Source of the DNA: Clostridiales bacterium
GTDB lineage: Bacteria; Bacillota; Clostridia; Oscillospirales; CAG-272
Assembly: GCA_016288155.1 (NCBI GenBank)
Contig: JAEEYP010000063.1
Coordinates: forward strand, 124,001 to 188,000
Direction: 5' to 3'
DNA length: 64,000 nt
In this document: positions 45,052-53,656 of the stretch, one piece after another
How positions within the stretch are numbered: the stretch's first letter is position 1
Layout of the letters: the number at the start of each line of letters is the position of its first letter
Made by a program: the position numbers and the translations under genes
The notes under the pieces: generated by a model
Told to the model about the DNA's origin: nothing
Seen by the model: only the letters and a program-made list of their open reading frames with translations
The model's database searches: none

Positions 45052-45080
45052 ACTATACCACACAAGCACGTTTCTGTCAA
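45052..45080 (-). promoter_or_regulatory. sigma-A promoter of nrdD
   Basis: Perfect TTGACA (45075-45080), 17-base spacer, TATAGT (45052-45057). Confidence 0.9.
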
Positions 45081-45120
45081 TATGTTGTGTGAAAAAAAAC
45101 AAAAAAACTATATATTGTTG
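45075..45120 (-). promoter_or_regulatory. pair of NrdR boxes upstream of nrdD
   Basis: Two 16-base sites on the minus strand: CAACAATATATAGTTT (45105-45120) and ACACAACATATTGACA (45075-45090), each close to the NrdR consensus ACACWATATATWGTGT, with starts 30 bases apart (about three helical turns), as NrdR requires. The proximal box covers the -35 hexamer. NrdR with bound dATP should repress nrdD here. Confidence 0.8.
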
Positions 45121-45121
45121 T

Positions 45122-45817
45122 TTACAATTCCGTGCCGCGTACAATGACCTCGTCCACGCAGGGACGCATGATTTCCGCATATTGCCGAAGCGCGGCGGTA
45201 TCCGGTGCGTGAAGACCGGCATATACGACGGTATCACGGTCCGTGAAAGCCTGAAGCGCCCAGCGGCGTGCACCGCGGATCCACTCTCCGATCGCCCGGA
45301 AGGAATCCGCGTCGTGCAGCTCCGCGACGGCGGTCGTGCGGAATTCGTATTCTACCCGTCCTTCCATGAGAAGCGTCACGCTCTCACGTACGGGACGCAG
45401 GTCGCACGACGGCAAACCGACAGTCTCCGCGTACCGTGCGGGAGAATTCTTTATATCCATTGCAGCATAGTCTATGAGCCCCTCGTCAAGAAGCGCTCGC
45501 AGTCTGTCCGGAAACGATCCGTTCGTGTCCAATTTCACAGCGTATCCGAGCGCACGGATCTTCCGGATCAGTTCCGGCAGTCCGGGGGAAAGCAGCGGCT
45601 CGCCGCCGGTGAAAGCGACGCCGTCCAGCATACCCTGCCGGGTGCGAAGAAAAGAAAGGAGCCGTTCGTCATCCATCTGCACGGGCGCGCCGCGGTCGAT
45701 CAGTTCGGCATTGTGACAGAACGGACAGCGGTAATTACAGCCCGCGAGAAAGACCGTGCATGCCAGCTTTCCGGGAAAATCGAGAAGCGTCAGCTTCTGC
45801 AGTCCGTGAATATCCAT
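45122..45817 (-). CDS. nrdG: anaerobic ribonucleotide reductase activating protein NrdG
   Basis: 231 residues, radical SAM. The iron-sulfur motif is CNYRCPFCH (CxxxCxxC), followed by GGEPLLS for S-adenosylmethionine binding and KLDTNG. It generates the glycyl radical on NrdD. The start MDIHGLQKLTLLDFPGK has GAGGATG upstream; 29 further codons in frame lie inside the DUF4037 gene. Unusually it precedes nrdD and is read from the upstream TPR-DUF4037 transcript, while nrdD has its own NrdR-type promoter. Confidence 0.92.
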   Translation of the reverse strand: MDIHGLQKLTLLDFPGKLACTVFLAGCNYRCPFCHNAELIDRGAPVQMDDERLLSFLRTRQGMLDGVAFTGGEPLLSPGLPELIRKIRALGYAVKLDTNGSFPDRLRALLDEGLIDYAAMDIKNSPARYAETVGLPSCDLRPVRESVTLLMEGRVEYEFRTTAVAELHDADSFRAIGEWIRGARRWALQAFTDRDTVVYAGLHAPDTAALRQYAEIMRPCVDEVIVRGTEL

Positions 45818-45824
45818 ATCATCC

Positions 45825-46766
45825 TCACACCGTACTGAGAATATGCAGATTGCGGATCTCCGCGCCGCAGACGGAATCGTTGACGGAATAGGCGTGCTTT
45901 TCAAGATCGCCGCAGATCGCTTCCGTCAGCGACTGACTCCGCAGTTCTTCGATCACGGAAGAAGCGGCATCCTCGATCAATTCGTATTTCGTCTCCGCTG
46001 TCTCCCGATCGTTCGGCGTCGTCAGAAGGTATTCCATCGTTTCCGCCGGAACGGGCAGGCAAGGAAGTGCGCGCATGGCGCGGAAGCTCCATTTGTAATA
46101 GGGCATATAGCGGCGGTTGAGCAGGAAAACCGCCGTCATCGAGGCGCGTACGAACTCGCCGACCGCGAGCTGCGCCGCCGCCTCCTCACCGTGCGCGAGA
46201 CAGCGGCGGTAGTTGTACTGACCGGACTGCGCCATGAGGAGAAGCTGCCCGGCCAGCCGCTTGCGGCGCACGTCCTCGGGCATCTCTGAAAGGTATTCCC
46301 GGATCCCGGTCAGCAGTCCGGCGCCGTCGAAGAATACCTCGCCGTTTGTCGCCTCAGCCAATGCATACAGCGGGATACGCAGCCACAGTTCCATAGACAA
46401 ACGACCGTCAGGCGCGCCGACGCGGTCGGTAAAAAACTCGCTGATGCGCATCACGCCGCGGCGGCTGCCGCCGACCGGCTGCATCACAGGACGCGCATAC
46501 CCCGCATATTCCCGCGGAAGTTTTGCGTAGGCACGTTCAAGCCGGAATGCCGTCTGCCGGTCGACGGCGTCTTCGCCCGGCAGAAAAAGACAGAAGCCGG
46601 GATCGAAATCGTGATCGGCTGAAACCGCGTCGTCATAGCCGTAGCATTCCGATCCGCTGCCGGTCAGGGCGGCGGCGAGCTTCCCTTCCAACTCCGGGAA
46701 CTGTGCGCGCAGCATCGGCGCACCGTACTCCTCGTAAAATTTTCGGGAGATCTCAAGCCCCTGCAT
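45825..46766 (-). CDS. DUF4037 protein (nucleotidyltransferase-like)
   Basis: 313 residues. LTGSGSECYGYDDAVSADHDFDPG carries the GS...DHDFD pattern of a nucleotidyltransferase fold (seen as GSGSECYG then DHDFDPG), matching DUF4037, whose substrate is unknown. It overlaps the end of the TPR gene by 14 bases and lies 7 bases before nrdG, so the three are one operon. The DUF4037 plus TPR pair recurs in clostridia; the nrdG link may be local. Confidence 0.8.
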   Translation of the reverse strand: MQGLEISRKFYEEYGAPMLRAQFPELEGKLAAALTGSGSECYGYDDAVSADHDFDPGFCLFLPGEDAVDRQTAFRLERAYAKLPREYAGYARPVMQPVGGSRRGVMRISEFFTDRVGAPDGRLSMELWLRIPLYALAEATNGEVFFDGAGLLTGIREYLSEMPEDVRRKRLAGQLLLMAQSGQYNYRRCLAHGEEAAAQLAVGEFVRASMTAVFLLNRRYMPYYKWSFRAMRALPCLPVPAETMEYLLTTPNDRETAETKYELIEDAASSVIEELRSQSLTEAICGDLEKHAYSVNDSVCGAEIRNLHILSTV

Positions 46767-47604
46767 AGATCTTCTCCGCCCTTTCGTTCAATTCCTCGGC
46801 AAAGGCGAAATAGCCGTAATAAGAAAAAGTCGGGGCGCATTTTTCGCATACGAAAGCGTAATACCCGTCTCGGATGACGTCCTCCCGGTCAAACTGCGCC
46901 TGCGCTGCGTCCAGACACTGCTCGATCTTTTCGGCGCCGCGCTCCAGTCCGTGTTCCGCCTCGACGGCATTCGCGATATTCAACTCAGTCATCGCACGTT
47001 CCAGCGCACTGTTTTCTCTTGCATCCGCGATGCGCAGCGCCCGCTGAAACGCTTCATACGCTTCACCGAAGCGCCGTTCTTCCGCCAATGCGAGCCCCAT
47101 GTTGTTGTAGAGACCGCCGAGACGTCCATCGTTTTCCGGAAGGTTTGCTTCATAGATCACGCGGGCACGCTCGAAATACGGGATCGCGCGTCCCGGATCG
47201 CCGAATGCATCGTACACGGTCGCCGCGTTGACGCAGACGGTCGCCTCGCTGACCGTTTCTTCCATGCCGAGGCGCGCGATCAACCGGAAAGCGGCGTCCG
47301 TCTGTTCCATGGCTTCCTCGCGCTTCTGCACCTTCCGATAATGGCCCATCAGTTCTCCGCGGACAAGAAGTTCACCGCGCTCGTCTCCGAGTATTTGTGA
47401 TTCCTGCAGCCAATACAGAAGATGCCGCTCAGCTCCTGCAAGATCGCGATGAGCCATATATTCGTCGAGCTTTTCCATGATCCGCCCCTGCGGGACGGTC
47501 TGTACCGGGCGCTTGCCCGACGGATCCATGCACAGCGGACACGCCGGTTCCAGGTAGTCTTCCGCCGGGATCGTTTTGCGCGCAGCGGATTCACGGTCGT
47601 TCAT
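46753..47604 (-). CDS. tetratricopeptide-repeat protein
   Basis: 283 residues. A short N-terminal part with Cys (PACPLCMD) is followed by about five helical TPR-like units (for example NAATVYDAFGDPGRAIPYFE and YNNMGLALAEERRFGEAYEA) and a C-terminal CEKCAP. TPRs bind other proteins; the partner is probably the DUF4037 protein encoded by the overlapping next gene. GAGGAAG precedes the ATG. Confidence 0.82.
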   Translation of the reverse strand: MNDRESAARKTIPAEDYLEPACPLCMDPSGKRPVQTVPQGRIMEKLDEYMAHRDLAGAERHLLYWLQESQILGDERGELLVRGELMGHYRKVQKREEAMEQTDAAFRLIARLGMEETVSEATVCVNAATVYDAFGDPGRAIPYFERARVIYEANLPENDGRLGGLYNNMGLALAEERRFGEAYEAFQRALRIADARENSALERAMTELNIANAVEAEHGLERGAEKIEQCLDAAQAQFDREDVIRDGYYAFVCEKCAPTFSYYGYFAFAEELNERAEKIYAGA

Positions 47605-47715
47605 ATTTGTCTTCCTCGTTCCGTGTCCGGATTTTTATTGCGAACGGCTGTTAAAACACAATATCGTGTATGCCTTGTCGGATGCGGCACAGTATGATGC
47701 GTCCGCGCCTTTATC

Positions 47716-47744
47716 ATTGTGACACATTTGGGCGGATTTGTCAA
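47716..47744 (-). promoter_or_regulatory. promoter of the TPR-DUF4037-nrdG operon
   Basis: Perfect TTGACA (47739-47744), 17-base spacer, CACAAT (47716-47721). It leaves a leader of about 105 bases without clear structure. Confidence 0.7.
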
Positions 47745-47777
47745 GCCCTCTTTTCAAGTTCGTCCGATATTTTCAAA

Positions 47778-47811
47778 AGAAAAGGCGCATCGGCTCTGCG
47801 CCGATGCGCTT
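47778..47811 (-). terminator. terminator after the MFS transporter gene
   Basis: GCGCATCGGC and GCCGATGCGC form a perfect 10-bp stem with a 5-base loop; on the minus strand CTTTTCTTTTG follows. Confidence 0.87.
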
Positions 47812-47825
47812 GATTTTCGGTGATC

Positions 47826-49091
47826 TCATTTTTCTTCCGGATCGGACGGAAGATTGGCAGCGGAACGGCGAGACGCCGCGGCGAATAGTACCAGCAAACA
47901 TACCATAAGCAGTGGGAATACGGCTGCGGCGAACATCCCGGTCTTGAGCGCGGTCTGCTGTGCCTCGCCGGCGAGTCCCGGAAGAGTCACTGACGGATCC
48001 GCCGCCGCGGCATCGCTGACAAGTCCGCTGATCCACGGTCCGAATGAGCAGCCGAGGTCGCCCGCCAAAGCGAGCACGGCGAACATGGGCGTGCCTCCGC
48101 GCGGAAAACGTGCGGAGGAAAGGCTGAGTACGCCGGGCCACATCAAAGATACGCCGAATCCGCATACGGCACAGCCGATGAGTGCGTACAAGGGGCTCTG
48201 TCCGAACACGGTAAGCATATAGCATCCGAACGTGAGGATCGCGCACAATGTCAGTGCGGGCGCCATGCGGATCTTTTTTCCGAGAAGTCCGTACCCCGTG
48301 CGGCCAAGAGCCATAAAAACGGCGAACAGGCAGGGACCGAGGATGTCTCCGAGTGCTTTTGTCAAACCGAGCGCCTTTTCGGCAAACAGAGAAGCCCACT
48401 GTGACATTGCCTGCTCGGAGGCGCCGGAACAGATCATGAGAAGAATGAAAACGTAAAAGGCGCCGCAGTGCCAGAGCGCCGTGAGCGGCGGACGCTTTTC
48501 TTTTTGCTGCGTTTCTTCGGGGAGCGGTACACGCAGAAAGAGCACCGTATTCAAAATGGGGATCAGCGCCCACAAAAAAGGGAGAAGATACCACCGCTGT
48601 TGTCCCACGAGAGAGAGAAGCGGGGTCGTCACAAGGACGACCAGGCAGAAGCCCCACGAATAGAAAGAATGAAGCAGGCTCATGGAGGACGCCTTCGCAT
48701 CGCCGGGCAGTGCGTCGATCAGCGGACTGATGATGACCTCCGTCAGTCCTCCGCCTATCGAATAGAAGAAAACGGCGATGAGGATCCCCGCGTACGGATC
48801 CGGAAGGACCCGCGGGAGGATGCCGAGCAGGATCAGACCGAGCGCCGCGCTGACGTGTGCCGTGACCGCCGCGGCGCGGTAACCGATGCGCGGCACGAGG
48901 CGGATCGAAACGAGATCGACGAGGATCTGTATAACAAACGTGATGAATACGATCTGTCCGAGCAGCGCAAAGCGTACGGAATATCGCTCTTGAAATATAA
49001 CGAAGAATAGTGTGGTAAGATTGATCGTGATCGCTTGCGTGATATAGCCGATATAACAAGCCAATCGGGTCAGGCGGTAGTCAGAATGCAT
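47826..49091 (-). CDS. major facilitator superfamily transporter
   Basis: 421 residues with about 12 membrane helices in two halves. Loop motifs resemble sugar or drug MFS members (RLVPRIGYRAA after helix 2, GRTGYGLLGKKI in the second half). A Thr/Ser-rich EVIISPLIDALPGD lies in the first half. The substrate is unknown. The start has AAAGGAA upstream; 29 codons of open frame before it are rejected because they overlap the SpoIID gene. It follows that gene by 13 bases and shares its transcript. Confidence 0.85.
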   Translation of the reverse strand: MHSDYRLTRLACYIGYITQAITINLTTLFFVIFQERYSVRFALLGQIVFITFVIQILVDLVSIRLVPRIGYRAAAVTAHVSAALGLILLGILPRVLPDPYAGILIAVFFYSIGGGLTEVIISPLIDALPGDAKASSMSLLHSFYSWGFCLVVLVTTPLLSLVGQQRWYLLPFLWALIPILNTVLFLRVPLPEETQQKEKRPPLTALWHCGAFYVFILLMICSGASEQAMSQWASLFAEKALGLTKALGDILGPCLFAVFMALGRTGYGLLGKKIRMAPALTLCAILTFGCYMLTVFGQSPLYALIGCAVCGFGVSLMWPGVLSLSSARFPRGGTPMFAVLALAGDLGCSFGPWISGLVSDAAAADPSVTLPGLAGEAQQTALKTGMFAAAVFPLLMVCLLVLFAAASRRSAANLPSDPEEK

Positions 49092-49104
49092 ACGAAACGT
49101 TCCT

Positions 49105-51123
49105 TTATTGGAAATTGCCGAGCAGTCTGTAGTCGGAAATCGTGACGCCGGTGTAATACGCGTCGATGATCGTCTCATAGTCGTAGCCGAGATCGGCGAT
49201 ATCTTTTGCGCCGTACTGGCTCAGTCCCGTGCCGTGCCCCCAACCTTTGCCGACAAAGATGAAGTTGTAATCACTGGACGCATGCGCCACCTTTGTTTCC
49301 GTATGGACTGTATATTCTTTTACCGTGCGAGTAATTGCCGGCACAGCGGTAAGCCGGGCAGCGAGCCGGTCGATACCCGTAAGAAAACCGTCGAGCAGAC
49401 CGTTTGACGCGGCGGGAGAGGACGTATCGGAATCGGTAAGGAGAGAAAGCACCTGACCGGGCAGATCGGAGCTCGCCTCGCCGGTGAGGGCAAGAAGTGC
49501 GCCGGATGGATCCGACGTGGCGCCGACCAAGGGATCGGACGGCAGAAACGCCGCTTGTGCGGCGGAAAGAGGGGCACGGACAGTCTTCACACCGGCGTCG
49601 ATCTCGACGTCATGCAGCGCCTCGACCGTATCGACGGTATAGGCGACACTGCCGCGTCCGACCACGAAATTCGCGCTCTTGAGATATGCGGAAAGCGCAA
49701 GACGCACGCGGTCGGTATTGTTGATCACGATGGAAGCGCCGTTGGAGGCGGTGATGCGGAGAGATTTCACATAGGTGGATCCGGGCGCGAGCGAAAGGAT
49801 CTCAATATTCGTGATCGTTCCGTCGAGCTCCGTATAGCCGCGTCCGCGAAGATAGGTAAGAAGCGTGTACGGAGATATCTCCACCGTCCAGAAACCGTTG
49901 TAGTATTCGGAATACCGTTCCCACGGCGTATCGTGCGCGACAAGATACGGGCTGTTCTCTCCGCCCCATACGTCGCCTACGCTGACCGTGCATCCGCCGC
50001 AGCTCGACGTATAATACGCCACGGCGATCTCGTTGCCGTACGTAATGACAAGGCCGTGCGTGGCACGAACGGCGTCGAGCACGTTCTGATTCACGCGCCC
50101 CGCGCCGCAGTACGTCTGGCAGTGGATATCGTTGCAGACGTCGAAATGATCGGCGGAGTGACGGTGCAGAAGGAGCTGATGCACAGCGTAGGAGCGCGCG
50201 GCGATCGCAAACGCTTTCTGCGTTTCGATCGGCCAGGAGTTGCTGATCTCATACGGAAGTACGGCCTCCACGTACTGATCGAGCGTCACAACGCTGGTCA
50301 CGGAGACACCGATATGACCCTGATCGGCAAAGCGGTTGTAGGCAAGGACGCCGTCGTATACGTTCGAACTCTGCGCCTTGATATACGCGGCTTCCGTACC
50401 GGTACGGATCGCCTGCATGCCGAGAGAAGAACCGTCCGCACAGTCGTAGGAAAACAGGATCCTGTCCGTTTCCGGATCGATCACGATGACGGAGGTTTCG
50501 GAGGGACCGACGACCGCCGTATTGAACAAAGGATACAGCGCGGTGACCGTTTCCAGCATCGACTGTGCCTGATACTCCGTGACGAAGGATCCGACGCGGA
50601 TCCGCAGAACACCGTTCGCATATGCCGGATACGCGATGAGACCGTTGGCCTCAAAGACCGGCTTCACCTGTGACAGCAGACTCAGCATGACGGCGGACTC
50701 CATCGTGGAGATATCCGTCATGAATTCCACGTGATAACCGCCGACCTTCACGGAGGACACGTCTGCGGAAAGTGCGTATCCGCCGTCTGTCTTTCTCAAG
50801 TTTGCGTCGACCGCCATACAGACGACCTTTTCCTGTAGTGTCCAGAACGGACGGAGACATTTGTCACCGTCCGTCGGAAGAATGCCGACGGTGTAACCGT
50901 CGAGCGTCGTCGTCTCATAACTTACGGGGACACCGTCGCGGTACATCAGCCCGACGCTGATGAGCGCGTCGTCCAATGGCTCGTCAAAGTCCGCCGCGTA
51001 TGACTGCAGGACCAGCATGTAGATCAGCGTATAGAGCGATCCTCCCACCATGAGTATCGCAAGGATCAAAGCAAAGATACGCACGATCAGACGACGACGC
51101 GAATCCGATGACTTGTTATTCAA
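49105..51123 (-). CDS. SpoIID/LytB-type peptidoglycan remodelling protein
   Basis: 672 residues, one N-terminal membrane helix (about 12-36), then a large extracytoplasmic part. The middle (about 125-200) resembles a SPOR-like or unassigned domain. The SpoIID domain (about 275-440) has LPYEISNSWPIETQKAFAIAARSYA (seen as ETQKAFAIAARSYA), HCQTYCG and ATHGLVITY; the ending GKGWGHGTGLSQYGA is the classic SpoIID/LytB motif. In sporulation SpoIID removes peptidoglycan peptides-free glycan; here the protein is larger and may act in vegetative wall turnover. The start is TTG with AGAGGAG 8 bases upstream. Confidence 0.88.
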   Translation of the reverse strand: MNNKSSDSRRRLIVRIFALILAILMVGGSLYTLIYMLVLQSYAADFDEPLDDALISVGLMYRDGVPVSYETTTLDGYTVGILPTDGDKCLRPFWTLQEKVVCMAVDANLRKTDGGYALSADVSSVKVGGYHVEFMTDISTMESAVMLSLLSQVKPVFEANGLIAYPAYANGVLRIRVGSFVTEYQAQSMLETVTALYPLFNTAVVGPSETSVIVIDPETDRILFSYDCADGSSLGMQAIRTGTEAAYIKAQSSNVYDGVLAYNRFADQGHIGVSVTSVVTLDQYVEAVLPYEISNSWPIETQKAFAIAARSYAVHQLLLHRHSADHFDVCNDIHCQTYCGAGRVNQNVLDAVRATHGLVITYGNEIAVAYYTSSCGGCTVSVGDVWGGENSPYLVAHDTPWERYSEYYNGFWTVEISPYTLLTYLRGRGYTELDGTITNIEILSLAPGSTYVKSLRITASNGASIVINNTDRVRLALSAYLKSANFVVGRGSVAYTVDTVEALHDVEIDAGVKTVRAPLSAAQAAFLPSDPLVGATSDPSGALLALTGEASSDLPGQVLSLLTDSDTSSPAASNGLLDGFLTGIDRLAARLTAVPAITRTVKEYTVHTETKVAHASSDYNFIFVGKGWGHGTGLSQYGAKDIADLGYDYETIIDAYYTGVTISDYRLLGNFQ

Positions 51124-51177
51124 TCTTCAAACTCCTCTCACCGAAATGGCTCCCCTTCCGGGACAAGGAAATTCCCT

Positions 51178-51339
51178 TCTGCGCCCAGACAGTACCAAGG
51201 AACGTCCATACGGGCTCGGCGTGCAGCCGTCGGCAAGGACGGAGATGAGGTTCCGGAAGACCGCTCATTCCATCATATGCACCGACTCCGCAGGCTGCTA
51301 CGGACAGGTGGATCCTCATGACAGCCTGTACGCCGCAAA
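51178..51339 (-). ncRNA. rod-like structured RNA leading into the SpoIID gene, family unknown
   Basis: The 291 bases between parC and the SpoIID gene are not coding. Seven stems nest perfectly on the minus strand: 51334-39/51178-83, 51326-29/51189-92, GTCCGTA 51299-305/51204-10, GCAGCC 51293-98/51223-28, GTCGG 51282-86/51229-33, GATGGA 51269-74/51238-43 and ATGAG 51264-68/51245-49. One-sided loops of 12 bases (51211-51222) and 6 bases (51287-51292) interrupt the rod. A promoter sits just upstream; no T-run terminator separates it from the SpoIID gene, so it reads as a 5' leader. A 6S-like RNA or a new riboswitch are possibilities; no known aptamer core was recognised. Confidence 0.6.
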
Positions 51340-51351
51340 GCTCCTGCCAAC

Positions 51352-51379
51352 ATTATACGGATTTTCCGCGAAAAATCAA
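51352..51379 (-). promoter_or_regulatory. sigma-A promoter of the structured leader and SpoIID gene
   Basis: TTGATT (51374-51379), 16-base spacer, perfect TATAAT (51352-51357). The transcript should start near 51345, giving a leader of about 220 bases. Confidence 0.75.
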
Positions 51380-51414
51380 GAGATTCTTTGCAAATGTCTA
51401 AAAAACCGAACGAT

Positions 51415-53649
51415 TCAGGTAAGTGAAAGCTGTTTTTTTCCGGATTCGACGGAAGGAAGCGTCATAGCGGTTGCGGGGATCTTGTTTTTACGGCATTTCG
51501 CGGCGCCTTCGACCGCGGCGATGTCTTCACCGGAGACGACCCCGGTGATCTTTTGCCCTTCCTTCAGCGCAACAAGGGTAACGCCCGCCGCAGTACGCGT
51601 CGTTTTCAGCGGGATGAGTGTACTGGAAATCAAGACGGCGCGTCCGGCGTTCGTCAGAAGGAGAAGATCCTGAGGCGCACTGTCGTACAGTGCGGCGACG
51701 ATCGGCGAAGCGTCGCTGTATGCGCCGCTCAGTTTGCGGCGATTCGATTTCGTTTCATAGGCGCCGAGCGGGATACGGACGCCGCGTCCGTTCTCAAAGA
51801 GGAAAATGATCGAATGCTCCGGCGGATACTCCGTAAGTGCCTTGAGCAGGATTGGGCGTTCTCCCTCGTCAAAATTCAGATGCGCCGGCAGGTATTCGCC
51901 GAGAGCGGACGCTTTCGTCGTGTCGAAATCGTCCAGCTTCGCCTTGTACGCCTGCGCACGGTCTGTGAAGATAAGCAGTTCGGCGCGGTTCTCCGTGTCC
52001 TCGCTGTTCATAATGGCGTCTCCGTCCTTGAGACGGTGGTCGTCGCTCATGCGCAGGGACTGATGCGTGATTTTCTTGAAATATCCTTCTCGCGTCAGGA
52101 TGATGCGCACGCTGTAATTTTCGACCGGCGTTTCCTCTTCCGGTTCCGGAAGGTCTCCGGCGGAAACGATCTGCGTCCTGCGCGGTTTGCCGTATTTTTT
52201 CTTGATCTCCGTGAGCTGTGAGGCGATCATCGCTTTCTGTTTCAGCTCGTCGCCGAGGATCTCCTCCAGACGGCGGATTTCCTCCTGGAGAGATTCGATC
52301 TCTTTGATCCGTTCCAGAATATACTCCCGGTTCAGATGACGGAGCTTGATCTCCGCGATATACTCCGCCTGCACCTGGTCGATACGGAAACCGGTCATCA
52401 GATTCGGAACGACGTCAGCTTCCTTCTCTGTCTCGCGGACGATGCGGATCGCGCGGTCGATATCGAGCAGGATCCTGCCCAGCCCGCGCAGCAGGTGGAG
52501 CTTGTCTTTCTTTTTGCCGAGTTCAAAGGTCAGCTCGCGCACAAGGCATCCGAGGCGGAAGCGTATCCACTCTTCGAGGATCCCGATCACGCCCATTTGT
52601 CGGGGAGAACCGTCGATGAGAACGTTGAAATTGCAGGAAAAACTGTCCTCCAGCGGCGTCATGCGGAACAATCGTGCCATCAGCGCATCCGGATCCGTGC
52701 CGCGGCGAAGATCAAGCGTCAATTTAAAACCGCTCAAGTCGATCTCATCGCGGTAATCCGTGATCTCGCGGATCTTTCCGTCGTGCACGAGATCTCCGAC
52801 CGCCTTGAGGATCGCTTCGATGGAGGTGGTATACGGGATCTGTACGATCTCGATGCAGCTGTGCTGCTTGTCAAAGACGTACCGAGCGCGAAGTTTGAAA
52901 CTTCCTTTGCCCGTTTCATAGATCTCCCGCATCTGATCGCGGTCGTAGAGGAGCTGTCCTCCGCCGGAAAAGTCCGGTGCCTTGATGCAGTCGAGCAGCT
53001 TTTCAACGGACGATTTCGGATTTTTCAGAAGTGCTATGGTACCGTCGCACACTTCCGCCAGATTGAAGGAACAGATCTGCGACGCCATACCGACGGCTAT
53101 GCCGAGATTCGGCGATACGAGAATATTAGGAAAGGTGGTCGGAAGAAGGCGCGGTTCCGTTGTCGTGTTGTCGTAGTTTGGGATCATATCGACCGCGTTG
53201 CGGTCGATGCCGGAAAAGATCTCCGAGCAGAACGGATCGAGTTTGACTTCCGTATAACGCGGCGCGGCGAAAGCCATATCTCTGCTGTATTGTTTTCCGA
53301 AACTTCCCTTGGAATCGATGAAGGGATGGAGCAGCGCGTCGTTCCCTCGCGTCAGGCGGACGAGCGTCTCGTAGATCGCGTCGTTCCCGTGGGGGTTCAG
53401 ATGCATCGTCGCACCGACGACGTTCGCGCTCTTGGTACGGGCGCCGGTCATAAGACCCATCTGATACATCGTATAGAGGAGCTTCCGGTGCGACGGTTTG
53501 AAGCCGTCGATCTCCGGGATCGCGCGGGAGGCGATCACGCTCATAACGTACGGCATGTAGTTTTTCTCGATGGTATCGGTGATCGGCTGATCCTTGATCT
53601 CCGCCAGACGGACGGGTTCCTGGATCCCCGGGGATTTCTTCTTAGCCAT
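51415..53649 (-). CDS. parC: type IIA topoisomerase subunit A (ParC/GyrA family)
   Basis: 744 residues. The breakage-reunion domain has active-site Tyr132 in APRYTEVKL and the helix motif NPHGNDAIYE; a coiled-coil (about 430-480) and a short C-terminal beta-pinwheel with no clear GyrA box follow, which favours ParC. It cuts and rejoins DNA together with a ParE/GyrB partner outside this window. At positions equal to GyrA Ser83 and Asp87 it has Asp90 and Glu94. A GTG two codons earlier is rejected because GAGGTG stands right before the ATG. It is downstream of ywlC by 7 bases. Confidence 0.85.
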   Translation of the reverse strand: MAKKKSPGIQEPVRLAEIKDQPITDTIEKNYMPYVMSVIASRAIPEIDGFKPSHRKLLYTMYQMGLMTGARTKSANVVGATMHLNPHGNDAIYETLVRLTRGNDALLHPFIDSKGSFGKQYSRDMAFAAPRYTEVKLDPFCSEIFSGIDRNAVDMIPNYDNTTTEPRLLPTTFPNILVSPNLGIAVGMASQICSFNLAEVCDGTIALLKNPKSSVEKLLDCIKAPDFSGGGQLLYDRDQMREIYETGKGSFKLRARYVFDKQHSCIEIVQIPYTTSIEAILKAVGDLVHDGKIREITDYRDEIDLSGFKLTLDLRRGTDPDALMARLFRMTPLEDSFSCNFNVLIDGSPRQMGVIGILEEWIRFRLGCLVRELTFELGKKKDKLHLLRGLGRILLDIDRAIRIVRETEKEADVVPNLMTGFRIDQVQAEYIAEIKLRHLNREYILERIKEIESLQEEIRRLEEILGDELKQKAMIASQLTEIKKKYGKPRRTQIVSAGDLPEPEEETPVENYSVRIILTREGYFKKITHQSLRMSDDHRLKDGDAIMNSEDTENRAELLIFTDRAQAYKAKLDDFDTTKASALGEYLPAHLNFDEGERPILLKALTEYPPEHSIIFLFENGRGVRIPLGAYETKSNRRKLSGAYSDASPIVAALYDSAPQDLLLLTNAGRAVLISSTLIPLKTTRTAAGVTLVALKEGQKITGVVSGEDIAAVEGAAKCRKNKIPATAMTLPSVESGKKQLSLT

Positions 53650-53656
53650 AGTCACC

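Noticed and set aside
51124..51414. Calling the structured leader 6S RNA, c-di-AMP, cobalamin or T-box element outright
   Set aside because: The rod shape suits 6S RNA but the central loop is one-sided; the conserved cores of the riboswitches and the T-box sequence are not present.
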